A stretch of DNA of 64,000 nt from Gordonia sediminis (lineage in GTDB: Bacteria > Actinomycetota > Actinomycetes > Mycobacteriales > Mycobacteriaceae): positions 1-64,000 of the forward strand of contig RZUM01000003.1 in NCBI GenBank assembly GCA_004193205.1, written 5' to 3'. The notes beneath the pieces were generated by a model. That model ran no database searches, was not told the DNA's origin, and saw only the letters and a list, made by a program, of their open reading frames with translations. Every line of letters begins with the position of its first letter. Positions within the stretch are counted from its first letter, which is position 1. Below are positions 18,934 through 28,242 of this stretch, piece after piece. The position numbers and the translations under genes are program-made.

Positions 18934-19707
18934 ATGACCACACTGGAAATCCGTGACCTGCACGTCGATGTCGCCCAGACCGACACCGACGCCGAGCCCA
19001 TCCACATCCTCAAGGGTGTCAACCTCACCGTGTCGTCGGGCGAGACGCACGCGATCATGGGGCCCAACGGCTCCGGGAAGTCGACGCTGTCGTATGCGAT
19101 CGCCGGTCACCCCAAGTACGTGGTGACGCAGGGCTCGATCACCCTCGACGGCGAGAACGTGCTCGAGATGAGCGTCGACGAGCGGGCGCGCGCCGGTCTG
19201 TTCCTGGCGATGCAGTACCCCGTCGAGGTGCCGGGTGTGTCGATGTCGAATTTCCTGCGGACCGCCGCCACCGCCGTGCGGGGCGAGGCACCGAAGCTGC
19301 GGCACTGGGTCAAGGAGACCAAGGAGGCGATGACCGCCCTGGAGATCGACCCGTCCTTCGGTGAGCGCAGCGTCAACGAGGGTTTCTCCGGCGGTGAGAA
19401 GAAGCGTCACGAGATCCTGCAGCTCGACCTGCTCAAACCCAAGATCGCCATCCTCGACGAGACCGACTCCGGCCTCGACGTCGACGCCCTGCGTGTGGTG
19501 AGTGAGGGTGTCAACCGCTACAAGGAGCGCGAACACGGCGGCATCCTGCTGATCACGCACTACACGCGCATCCTGCGCTACATCAAGCCGGACTTCGTCC
19601 ACGTGTTCGTGGGCGGCCGGGTCGTCGAGTCCGCGGGTCCCGAACTCGCCGACGAACTCGAGGAAAACGGCTACGTCCGGTTCACCTCGGCCGCAGCAGC
19701 AGGCTGA
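18934..19707 (+). CDS. sufC: Fe-S cluster assembly ATPase SufC
   Basis: This 257-residue ABC-type ATPase drives conformational change in the SufBCD scaffold; it is cytosolic and not a transporter. Walker A is GPNGSGKST at residues 43-51, the signature-like segment is FSGGEKKRHEILQ, Walker B is AILDETDSGLD, and a C-terminal THYTRIL follows. The ATG at 18934 has no strong Shine-Dalgarno sequence (GAG four bases upstream). The gene ends three bases before sufS. Confidence 0.97.
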   Translation: MTTLEIRDLHVDVAQTDTDAEPIHILKGVNLTVSSGETHAIMGPNGSGKSTLSYAIAGHPKYVVTQGSITLDGENVLEMSVDERARAGLFLAMQYPVEVPGVSMSNFLRTAATAVRGEAPKLRHWVKETKEAMTALEIDPSFGERSVNEGFSGGEKKRHEILQLDLLKPKIAILDETDSGLDVDALRVVSEGVNRYKEREHGGILLITHYTRILRYIKPDFVHVFVGGRVVESAGPELADELEENGYVRFTSAAAAG

Positions 19708-21003
<1,296 letters not shown>

Positions 21004-21006
21004 CAC

Positions 21007-21477
21007 ATGCGGATGGAGCAGATGTACCAGGAGGTGATCCTGGACCACTACAAGCACCCGCACGGACGTGGCCTCCGCGAACCCTACGGGGCCGAGGTTC
21101 ACCACGTGAACCCGACCTGTGGTGACGAGGTGACCCTGCGGGTGACCGTGTCGCCGGACGGGTCGACGATCGACGACATCTCCTATGACGGGCAGGGATG
21201 TTCGATTTCGCAGGCCTCCACGTCGGTCCTGTACGACCAGCTGGTGGGGGAGCCCGTGGAGAAGGCGCTGTCCACCGTCGATGCGTTCAACGCGATGGTG
21301 ACCTCGCGCGGCACCGACACCGGAGACGAGGAGGTCCTCGGTGACGGGATCGCGTTCACCGGTGTGAGCAAGTACCCGGCGCGGGTGAAGTGTGCGCTGC
21401 TGGGATGGATGGCGTTCAAGGACGCGTTGGCACAGACGATGGACGCAGCACTGTCGTCAGAAGCGGAGTCAGTATGA
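21007..21477 (+). CDS. sufU: Zinc-dependent sulfurtransferase SufU
   Basis: This 156-residue IscU-like protein accepts the persulfide sulfur from SufS. The three cysteines of the family are in NPTCGDEV (about residue 40), GQGCSIS (about 66) and RVKCALLGW (about 128), with Asp42 following the first, as in zinc-binding SufU. The 18-20 residue insertion between the second and third cysteines relative to IscU is present. Its stop overlaps the sufT start (ATGA). Confidence 0.95.
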   Translation: MRMEQMYQEVILDHYKHPHGRGLREPYGAEVHHVNPTCGDEVTLRVTVSPDGSTIDDISYDGQGCSISQASTSVLYDQLVGEPVEKALSTVDAFNAMVTSRGTDTGDEEVLGDGIAFTGVSKYPARVKCALLGWMAFKDALAQTMDAALSSEAESV

Positions 21478-21833
21478 GTGACGAAACCACCACCACATCC
21501 GACGCCCCGACCACGTCGCTTCCTCAGCTCGAGGACGTCGAGGAGGCGATGCGCGATGTCGTCGACCCCGAACTCGGCATCAACGTGGTCGACCTCGGGC
21601 TCGTCTACGGGATCGAGATCAGCGACGACGCCGTCGCGAAGATCGACATGACGCTGACCTCGGCGGCGTGTCCGCTGACGGATGTGATCGAGGACCAGTC
21701 GCGTGCCGCCCTGGTGAGCAGCGGTCTGTGCACCGACATGGAGATCAACTGGGTCTGGCTGCCGCCGTGGGGTCCGGACAAGATCACCGACGACGGGCGC
21801 GAACAGCTGCGGGCCCTCGGGTTCACCGTCTAG
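21474..21833 (+). CDS. sufT: SUF system maturation protein SufT (MIP18/DUF59)
   Basis: This 119-residue DUF59 protein is thought to help deliver clusters or mature Fe-S proteins. The conserved DPELGINVVDLGLVYG segment begins near residue 34, and TSAACPLTDVIEDQ supplies the conserved Cys near residue 66. The ATG at 21474 overlaps the sufU stop by four bases; an open frame further 5' lies within sufU. It is the last gene of the operon and is followed at once by a strong hairpin. Confidence 0.94.
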   Translation: MSDETTTTSDAPTTSLPQLEDVEEAMRDVVDPELGINVVDLGLVYGIEISDDAVAKIDMTLTSAACPLTDVIEDQSRAALVSSGLCTDMEINWVWLPPWGPDKITDDGREQLRALGFTV

Positions 21834-21840
21834 TCGGCCA

Positions 21841-21902
21841 CAACACACAGAACTCCCAGAAACACACAGGACTTCGTGTGTTTCTGGGAGTTGTGTGTGT
21901 TG
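21841..21902. terminator. Long bidirectional hairpin terminator after suf operon
   Basis: A 16-base perfect stem, AACTCCCAGAAACACA at 21851-21866 against its complement at 21877-21892, closes a 10-base loop. It extends outward for another ten pairs with one mismatch (CAACACACA and TGTGTGTTG). It lies between convergent sufT and the giant deaminase-like gene. The low GC of the stem stands out from the surroundings. Confidence 0.85.
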
Positions 21903-21917
21903 GAAAGGGGAGCGGAC

Positions 21918-24900
21918 TTATTTCCTTGGCCCTGTCATGTACCAACGTGCCGTGTCGAGCTTGTCGAAGTCTGCCGGCGTGGTCTGGGCAGCCTGTCGGT
22001 CGGGCATGTTGTAGCTCCGCGGCGGCTGGTACAACTCGCGGAAGGCAAATGTGAGCACCGCCGTTCCGATTCTCGGACCCTCCGGATCGGCGTAGTCGAC
22101 AGGGGCCCGTTCTGCGTCCAGGGTTCGACGGATACCGACCAGCATGTCGGTGCATGCCGTACACGGGCTCAGCGTACTGTGGATCTCGATTGCGACGATG
22201 CGCTCGCGGAACGCACGGCCCTGCTGATCCAGAAATCTGTCGAATTGGCTTTCCGTGTGGCCGGTGTTCGATCGGAAGAGTGCGGGACCGCCGCTTGCCC
22301 AACCATGTGTCACAATCTCGCGCTGTTGGGTGTCCGCGGTCAGGTTCGGATCGTTGGCATCCGTGTAGACGCCCCCGCGCGGCTTGTTCCGCGATCCTGC
22401 CGGTAGCCGCTCGTCGACGTCGAACAGCTCATATCCCTCGCCACGGGGCCGGGCCGCCCCGGTGCCGCGCGGCGCAGGTCCCGCCATCTCCAACGGAGTA
22501 CGCGCGGCCGGTTCGGGTTGACCCGCGATCCGGGCCGGTCGCGGGGGAACCCGAACCGTGATCCGTGCCGTCAACTGTTGCTTCACGTCGGCTTCCTCTG
22601 CCATGCGTGTACGGGCCGGTTGTCCGTACGTGGCGTGAATGCTGAACAGTTTCTTCAGGTTTCGAGCCTCCTTATCGTTGGCACCCGTGAGTATCTTCTC
22701 CCGCTTCGCCTCTCCGCTTTCGCTCTTGGCTGCCTCCATGTCCCGGGCAGCTTGATCGATGTTGCCCATCGCAGTCGAGGCCTCGCCACGTGGATTGCGT
22801 CCGTCACGCTCTGTGGGTAGCTCGTCGAGTCGGTTTCGGTACAGACCCAACAAGACGGTGAGTTCGGTCGGGCGACTTGCGACCATCGTCTTGACCCGAC
22901 CATCCTCACCGATGGTGGTGGTCACGGTGTGACGCTCGGCGTCACCTCGAGGTCCGCGGACTGTGAACGGCGTCTGATGTCGGCCGGTGAGCGCAGCGAC
23001 CTTCTCCTTCGCCCACTCCTTCCCCGCGGTCACCTTCCCCTTCACCCACTCCTTGCCGGCCGCCACCTTCTTCTTGACCTTGCCGCCGATTCCCTTGAGC
23101 CCCCTGATGATCGGGCCGGCCAGCTTGAGGCCGGAGGTGATCACGAAGTCGAGGGCCTTGGTCAGCGGCTTGCGCAGTCGGGCGATGATGCCGCGGATCT
23201 TCTCGCCGATGCCGCCGATGCCGATCACGTTGGCGAGGAACCCGATCAGGATCGGCACCATCTGACCGAGCGCGCCCTCGATCTTGGCTACGACACCGCT
23301 GACGTTGCCGCGCACGATGTCGACGGCGGAGTCGATGACGGTGTTGACGAACGCGAGGATCCGCTCGGCGTTGTCGACGAAGAACATGATGATGTCGTAG
23401 ATCAGCTTGCAGGCCTTGATGAATGCCGCCACCGGGTTCAGCAGGCTGATCAGCCAGGTGATGCCGGCCCTGATGATCCGTGTGATGACGAAGTCCTTGA
23501 CCTGTTCGAGAATCATCTCCTTGATGTCGCCGATCTTGTCCACCAGCATCTGCCACAGTCCGCCGACCCCGGCAGTCGCGAGGGTCTGGAAGATCCCGAC
23601 GCCCTTCTCGACCGCGGCCATCGCTGGTTCGCCGAGCTGCCTGACCAGGCGGTTGCGGATGTTGCGCCACGTCAGGCCGAACAGGGACGCGAGCAGTTTC
23701 ACGATGCCCCGAACGTCGAAGGAGTCGGGCAACTCGACTCCGCCTTCGGCCAGTGCACCGAACAGCCAGATCATCAGACCCTTGCGGAGATGGTCGAGGA
23801 TGTTGTCCTTGAACCGCAGGATGCCGCCCTTGACTCCGTCGATCAGGTTGCCCAGAAACCGGATCGGGTGCTTGACGATGTCTCCGACCACGTGGGCGAC
23901 CCGTGCCAGGGTGTCCATCAACATCGCCGCCAGCTTGCGGATCGTATTGATGACGGCCTTGATCGCGCCGATCGCCTTGTCCACCAGGCCCCGGTTCTCG
24001 GCCTGCAACTCCTCGATGCGCTCGTCGAGTCCCTTACGCGCGTCCACGTACTTGGTCGCCAGGGTGTCGACGACGGCCTCCTGCTTGGCGTTCACGTCCT
24101 CCTCGAGTTGCCCGAAGCGGTCGTTGATCTCCGCGGAGGCTGCGGCGCCCACCTTCTTCAGGGCGGTCGGGAGACTCTTGACGTAGGTGGCGATCTGGCT
24201 CTTCCCTGTCGCGATCCGCTTCTTGGCGGCGGCCAGGTCATTGCCGACGATGTCGGCAACCCGCGAGATCACGCCATCCATGCGCTTGAGGTAGATCTCG
24301 CGGCCGGCCTCGTAGAACCGGTTGACCTTGTCGGGCATGCCGACCAATTTGTCCTTCGCCCAACGCAATCCACCGAGCCAGCCGGAGTATCGGTCCTTCT
24401 TGTATGCCGCCATCTTCGCGGCGACATATGCCTCGAATTCCTTGCGTGCGGCCGCCTCGCCGACGTCGAACGCCTTCTCCACCTTCGGATCGATACCGTC
24501 GAGCAGCTTCTTCACGTCGGCTTCGGTGGCCGCGAAGATCGCCTGGACTCGTGCGGTGACCTCGGCCCGCTTCGCCTCGTCCTTCGATTTCGTCTTGCCC
24601 TTGTCGGCGACGATCCCCGCCAGCGCGGCGGCCTTCGATCCGTGCATGCCCGCGAGGCCGGCCCTGGTCGTGGCCGCGGCGTCGGCCTTGGACGTGGCGA
24701 TGACGTCGGCCTCCTGCTTACGGAAGGCCGCCGGGGCGGTGTCGGCGTGCGCTGCGGCCTGCTTCTTGTCCGCGAGCGCCTGCTGGAACTCGGGCTCATT
24801 GGATTCGGCGAGTTGCTGCTCATCGACCTGGGCGTCGGCCATCTCCTGGTCGGCCTCGTGTTTGCCCGCCGCGAGGTTGAGCTGCTCGGGCGGTGCGGGT

Positions 24901-25955
24901 TTGGGTGCTGCTCCCGCTGCGGATATCGCCGCTTGGGGGCCGGGGTGTTCCGGGCCCATCGGGGTGACCGGCTTGGGCACGGCCGTCGAGGTGTCGGGCG
25001 GTGCGGCGGTCGCGGTCGCGATGTCCTTGGCCTGTCCCTGAGTACCTGCCGTGACGAGGCCCGTGACCTCGCCCTTGATCTCGCCGGCCTTTCCCAATTT
25101 TGCGTACTTGTCGGCCTCGCTCAACGTCTTCGGGGACTTCGCCTCGATCGCGGCCTTTACCGCGGCGATGAAGGCCTTCTTGTCGAAGGTGCCGGCCTGT
25201 TGGGCATCCATCGCGTCGACCTTCGACGCCTTGGCCTGGCCGGCGATGTCGTCGGCCGGTGCCCGCGCTGCGTCCTGGGCCTCGGTGGCCTTCGACGCCG
25301 CCGACGGGTGTGCGCGTTTGGCGGCTCCCACCGCGGTCACACCGCCGGTCACCGCGGTGAATGCGGGGTCCTGGCGGGGTTTGCGAGGTTGTGGCGGTAC
25401 CGGGGGTCGCAGGAGGTCACCGGCGGACAGGGGTGTGGGTTCGAATCCGGTCGTCGCCCCCGTGACCCCCTTCGCCACGGGCGGGGGCCGACCCCGTCCC
25501 ACCGCGCCTGCTCGCTTCGCGCCCGCCGCAGCGACCTTGCCGAGAGCGTTCTTCTGGGGCACGGGTTTGGCCGGGGGCACCGGCTTCTTCGGCTCGATGG
25601 CGCTGGGTCCGAAACCGGTGGTCGTGACCGCGAGGGCCGACGGCGGCGGTTTCGGTCCTTCGAGTTCTACGGGAATCCCGACGTCCTTCGCGGCCTTGAG
25701 GCCCTTCTCGACGACGTCGATCCCCGGCTCGTCCCGGCGCATCTCCCGCAGGGCGGAATCGATCTCGGTCCGGCCCGGCGCTCGGATCCGCCCCATCAGT
25801 AGGGCATTCACCGCGTCGTTCCCAGCCGCGCGCTGAAGCGCTGCCAGTCCTGCCAGGTCGCCGGGACCGGCCGGCGGGCGGGCCCCGGCGGTGACGCTGC
25901 GGCCCTGCTTCAGTGCGTCGGTGACCGGCCGTGTGGTCCGAGCCGGCTCGGACAT
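21918..25955 (-). CDS. Giant modular protein with eCIS-type N-terminal motif and C-terminal deaminase-like domain (putative toxin/effector)
   Basis: This 1345-residue protein starts with an ATG 4 bases after the DUF4157 gene. Order seen: residues 33-53 contain GDLAGLAALQRAAGNDAV, a motif shared with its neighbour; about 100-360 is Pro/Ala/Lys-rich linker; about 360-660 is charged, probably coiled-coil; about 660-955 is rich in long hydrophobic and amphipathic helices (for example VPILIGFLANVIGIGGIG); 965-987 holds two AGKEWxKxKV repeats. About 1130-1345 is a separate domain with HTE at 1233-1235 and PCTAC at 1264-1268, the zinc and catalytic signature (HxE, about 29 residues, PCxxC) of the cytidine-deaminase-like superfamily. 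No signal peptide is seen. Family knowledge: such domains cap polymorphic toxins and act on nucleotides or nucleic acids, and AGN-motif proteins travel with DUF4157 in eCIS loci. Substrate, secretion route and immunity partner are not visible. Confidence 0.72.
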   Translation of the reverse strand: MSEPARTTRPVTDALKQGRSVTAGARPPAGPGDLAGLAALQRAAGNDAVNALLMGRIRAPGRTEIDSALREMRRDEPGIDVVEKGLKAAKDVGIPVELEGPKPPPSALAVTTTGFGPSAIEPKKPVPPAKPVPQKNALGKVAAAGAKRAGAVGRGRPPPVAKGVTGATTGFEPTPLSAGDLLRPPVPPQPRKPRQDPAFTAVTGGVTAVGAAKRAHPSAASKATEAQDAARAPADDIAGQAKASKVDAMDAQQAGTFDKKAFIAAVKAAIEAKSPKTLSEADKYAKLGKAGEIKGEVTGLVTAGTQGQAKDIATATAAPPDTSTAVPKPVTPMGPEHPGPQAAISAAGAAPKPAPPEQLNLAAGKHEADQEMADAQVDEQQLAESNEPEFQQALADKKQAAAHADTAPAAFRKQEADVIATSKADAAATTRAGLAGMHGSKAAALAGIVADKGKTKSKDEAKRAEVTARVQAIFAATEADVKKLLDGIDPKVEKAFDVGEAAARKEFEAYVAAKMAAYKKDRYSGWLGGLRWAKDKLVGMPDKVNRFYEAGREIYLKRMDGVISRVADIVGNDLAAAKKRIATGKSQIATYVKSLPTALKKVGAAASAEINDRFGQLEEDVNAKQEAVVDTLATKYVDARKGLDERIEELQAENRGLVDKAIGAIKAVINTIRKLAAMLMDTLARVAHVVGDIVKHPIRFLGNLIDGVKGGILRFKDNILDHLRKGLMIWLFGALAEGGVELPDSFDVRGIVKLLASLFGLTWRNIRNRLVRQLGEPAMAAVEKGVGIFQTLATAGVGGLWQMLVDKIGDIKEMILEQVKDFVITRIIRAGITWLISLLNPVAAFIKACKLIYDIIMFFVDNAERILAFVNTVIDSAVDIVRGNVSGVVAKIEGALGQMVPILIGFLANVIGIGGIGEKIRGIIARLRKPLTKALDFVITSGLKLAGPIIRGLKGIGGKVKKKVAAGKEWVKGKVTAGKEWAKEKVAALTGRHQTPFTVRGPRGDAERHTVTTTIGEDGRVKTMVASRPTELTVLLGLYRNRLDELPTERDGRNPRGEASTAMGNIDQAARDMEAAKSESGEAKREKILTGANDKEARNLKKLFSIHATYGQPARTRMAEEADVKQQLTARITVRVPPRPARIAGQPEPAARTPLEMAGPAPRGTGAARPRGEGYELFDVDERLPAGSRNKPRGGVYTDANDPNLTADTQQREIVTHGWASGGPALFRSNTGHTESQFDRFLDQQGRAFRERIVAIEIHSTLSPCTACTDMLVGIRRTLDAERAPVDYADPEGPRIGTAVLTFAFRELYQPPRSYNMPDRQAAQTTPADFDKLDTARWYMTGPRK

Positions 25956-25959
25956 CGTG

Positions 25960-26589
25960 CTAGTCCGCCTCGTCGTCGGCCTCGTCGTCCTGACGTTGCA
26001 CGAAGGTCTGCGCCGCGGCGGGGGCCGCCATGACCTGGTCCGCGTTGGCGACCGCTTCGCGTTCGAACCTGTCCGACGGGTGGCTGATGCTGACGCCGCC
26101 GCCGGCGTCGGTGCCGTCGACCGGGCCGTTGCGCTGCTGGACGACGTGGGTCAGTTCGTGGGCGATCATGTGTTTGCCCGCGTGGGAGCCGGGATCGTAT
26201 TTGCCGCTTCCGAATACGATGTCCGACCCGACGGTGTAGGCCTGTGCGTTCACCGACGCGGCCGAGCGGTGTGCCGCGGTGTCGGTGTGCACCCGGACGT
26301 CACCGAAGTCGTGGCCGAAACGGCTTTCCATGTCGGTGCGGAGATCTCCAGGCAGGGGCGAACCCTCCGATGCAACCACGTCGTGGACGGGAGATCGGCC
26401 CTCGTCGATCAGAGCGGCCGTACCGGCGTTTCCGGCGGTTCGCTGCAGCTCGGCCAGCCCGGACGGACCGGCGGCATCCCACCGGCCCGAGAGCGCCGCC
26501 CTCATCGCCGCCGTCGGTTCCGGGTCGCGCGCTCGAGAAGCCTTGGGATGCGGAGAGGATTCGTGGTGGTCGCTGTCGTGGGTGCGCAT
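25960..26589 (-). CDS. DUF4157 (eCIS-core) domain protein with HExxH motif
   Basis: This 209-residue protein has the DUF4157 domain at about residues 72-152: a [20 protein letters not shown] stretch, then [24 protein letters not shown] and the zinc-protease-like helix [12 protein letters not shown], with HELTH at 144-148. [14 protein letters not shown] at 48-61 matches the N-terminal motif of the 1345-residue protein encoded 4 bases downstream. DUF4157 is typical of extracellular contractile injection system clusters and of toxin loci, where it may act as a protease or loading factor. The ATG at 26589 has GAGGAGG 10 bases upstream; an ATG at 26616 is an alternative. No tail sheath, tube or baseplate gene occurs in this window. 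Confidence 0.85.
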   Translation of the reverse strand: MRTHDSDHHESSPHPKASRARDPEPTAAMRAALSGRWDAAGPSGLAELQRTAGNAGTAALIDEGRSPVHDVVASEGSPLPGDLRTDMESRFGHDFGDVRVHTDTAAHRSAASVNAQAYTVGSDIVFGSGKYDPGSHAGKHMIAHELTHVVQQRNGPVDGTDAGGGVSISHPSDRFEREAVANADQVMAAPAAAQTFVQRQDDEADDEAD

Positions 26590-26665
26590 CGATGGCTCGC
26601 CTCCTCGGTGTGTCATCCACGATCCGACGTCCCGCCGGTGAAGGGAAGGTGCCGACGGGTGCCTG

Positions 26666-26689
26666 TTCGGGCAGCATCTGCTGCCCGAA
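26666..26689 (-). terminator. Hairpin after the monooxygenase-like gene
   Basis: TTCGGGCAGC (26666-26675) and GCTGCCCGAA (26680-26689) form a perfect 10-bp stem with a 4-base loop. It lies just after the stop of the minus-strand gene at 26711 and before the DUF4157 gene. It therefore separates the accessory pair from the upstream transcript, and that pair needs its own promoter in the remaining roughly 75 bases. Confidence 0.75.
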
Positions 26690-26710
26690 GGGCGCCACGG
26701 TCATTCGGCA

Positions 26711-27022
26711 TCAGGATGCGGCGGTTTCGACCTCGATGATCCGGGACGCGACCGTCTCGCGGATCTGCGGCTCCCCGTGGCCGCGCAGGACGCTGTGCGA
26801 CTGCGGGGTCGCCCAGATCTTCTGCAACACCGGCAGGTACTGCTGTGCGTGTGCGAGATCGTCGAAATCGAGTTCCACGTACACCTGTGTCGGGTCGTCG
26901 ACCGACCGTGTCACGCGGTACGACCGCACCCCGCCGTCGGCGCGCACGCGTTCATACTTGTCGAAAGCCGTTCGCCACGAATCGAAGTCGTCGATGGTGT
27001 TCGATACCTGGAGCTGATACAT
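26711..27022 (-). CDS. Small dimeric alpha/beta-barrel (antibiotic biosynthesis monooxygenase-like) protein
   Basis: This 103-residue protein begins MYQLQVSNTIDDFDSWRTAFDKYE and has a later PTQVYVELDFDDLAHAQQYL stretch. This beta-alpha-beta-beta layout and the DFDSWRTAFD segment recall dimeric alpha/beta-barrel proteins (ABM/DUF1330-like), but no catalytic residue can be named. AGAAGG lies about 8 bases before the ATG at 27022; the longer frame upstream crosses the promoter of the divergent gene. It is divergent from a LuxR-type regulator that starts 103 bases away and may control it. Confidence 0.7.
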   Translation of the reverse strand: MYQLQVSNTIDDFDSWRTAFDKYERVRADGGVRSYRVTRSVDDPTQVYVELDFDDLAHAQQYLPVLQKIWATPQSHSVLRGHGEPQIRETVASRIIEVETAAS

Positions 27023-27112
27023 GGGGTCACCTTCTCTTGGTTGGTTCCGGTGACTCAACGGTAGGAGCGTCGTGAGTGAGCGCGATATCCCCGGCGCGGG
27101 GGATCTTGGGCC

Positions 27113-27118
27113 TACGCT
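27113..27118 (+). promoter_or_regulatory. -10 hexamer TACGCT for leaderless LuxR-family gene
   Basis: TACGCT ends exactly 6 bases before the ATG at 27125, and there is no Shine-Dalgarno sequence. The same hexamer and spacing occur upstream of the esterase gene at 9573. Confidence 0.6.
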
Positions 27119-27124
27119 GGTCTG

Positions 27125-28201
27125 ATGCGGGTCGACCTCGCGGCGCGCGTGGAGCGCTCCTGTGCACGGCACACGGACGTCAAGCGGTTGCGCCTAGCGA
27201 TCCTCGACGATCTGGCCGCGGCGATACCCTTCGCCGGGCACGTCTGGGTGCTGACCGATCCGGTGACCGGTGTCGGGACGATACCGTTGGCCACCGTTCC
27301 CGGCCTGCCGTTGTCTCGCATACCGGATCTCATCCGTTCGCGGTATCTGACCCCGGTCAACCGGTGGAACGAACTCATCGGCTCGAAACGGTTCGCCGAC
27401 GGATTGCGCCACGCGACCCACGACGAGCCGAGCCGGTCCCGTCTGTGGCGGGAGATCCTCGCCGATCTCGGGGCGGGTGATGTCGCCTCCGTCGTCTTCG
27501 CCGATCGGTTCGGGTGCTGGGGCTGGCTGGATCTGTGGCGGTTCCCGCCGGCAGGGCCGTTCGCCGACGAGGAGATCGGGCGACTGCTCGCCATCCGTCC
27601 GGCGGTGACCACGGCACTACGTACCGGTCAGGCGAGGAACTTCGGCCGGCCGCGGACCGCGGGGGAGGGATCGGGTCCGGCCGTCGTCATCCTCGACGAC
27701 GACCTGCACGTGCGTGGGCAGACCGCACGCGCCGGCCACCGACTCCATCGGCTGAACCCGCCGGATCCGGGATCGGATGGACGCCCGAGCGGTGTGGCCG
27801 CGATCCCGGCTGCCGCGTACAACGTCGCCGCGCAACTCATCGCTCGCGAACACGGCATCGACGACGCGCCGGCGCGTTCCCGCGTCTACCTCGACGACCT
27901 CGGCTGGCTGACACTGGAAGCCGACCGCATGGCGGCCGACGAGACGACGACCGACCGCGACATCGCGGTCTCGATCGAGGAATCCGGACTCGCCGACCGC
28001 AGGGAGATGTTCTCGCGTGCCGTCGGGCTCACCCACCGCGAGGACGAGGTCCTGGGTCTACTCCTGGCAGGTCACGACACCCGGGCGATGGCGCTCGAAC
28101 TCGTGGTCTCCGAGTACACCGTCGTCGACCATGTGAAGGCGGTGCTCGCAAAAGCCGGCTGCCCCGGCAGGCAGGCCCTGCTCGCGACGGTCGCCGGCTG
28201 A
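27125..28201 (+). CDS. LuxR-type helix-turn-helix transcriptional regulator
   Basis: This is a 358-residue protein. The C-terminal 60 residues form a LuxR-type DNA-binding domain: LTHREDEVLGLLLAGHDTRA, then MALELVVSEYTVVDHVKAVLAKAG. The N-terminal 290 residues have no recognisable receiver domain or Walker motif. A GAF-like sensor is possible (the segment around residues 20-170 alternates hydrophobic strands) but not proven. It is leaderless and divergent from the small barrel protein gene. Its signal and targets are unknown. Confidence 0.82.
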   Translation: MRVDLAARVERSCARHTDVKRLRLAILDDLAAAIPFAGHVWVLTDPVTGVGTIPLATVPGLPLSRIPDLIRSRYLTPVNRWNELIGSKRFADGLRHATHDEPSRSRLWREILADLGAGDVASVVFADRFGCWGWLDLWRFPPAGPFADEEIGRLLAIRPAVTTALRTGQARNFGRPRTAGEGSGPAVVILDDDLHVRGQTARAGHRLHRLNPPDPGSDGRPSGVAAIPAAAYNVAAQLIAREHGIDDAPARSRVYLDDLGWLTLEADRMAADETTTDRDIAVSIEESGLADRREMFSRAVGLTHREDEVLGLLLAGHDTRAMALELVVSEYTVVDHVKAVLAKAGCPGRQALLATVAG

Positions 28202-28242
28202 CCAAAGGGCCGGCCGGCGCCGGGAGGTGTAGAACTTCAGAC

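Noticed and set aside
22929-25802. 957-residue open frame on the plus strand opposite the giant gene
   Set aside because: It is antisense to a gene with a clear start, motif structure and codon pattern; its translation is low-complexity Arg/Gly/Asp/Leu without domains, as expected in the reverse frame of GC-rich coding DNA.
21918-26589. Complete eCIS or type VI cluster
   Set aside because: Only the DUF4157 protein and the putative cargo are present; sheath, tube, spike, baseplate and AAA+ genes are missing from the window.
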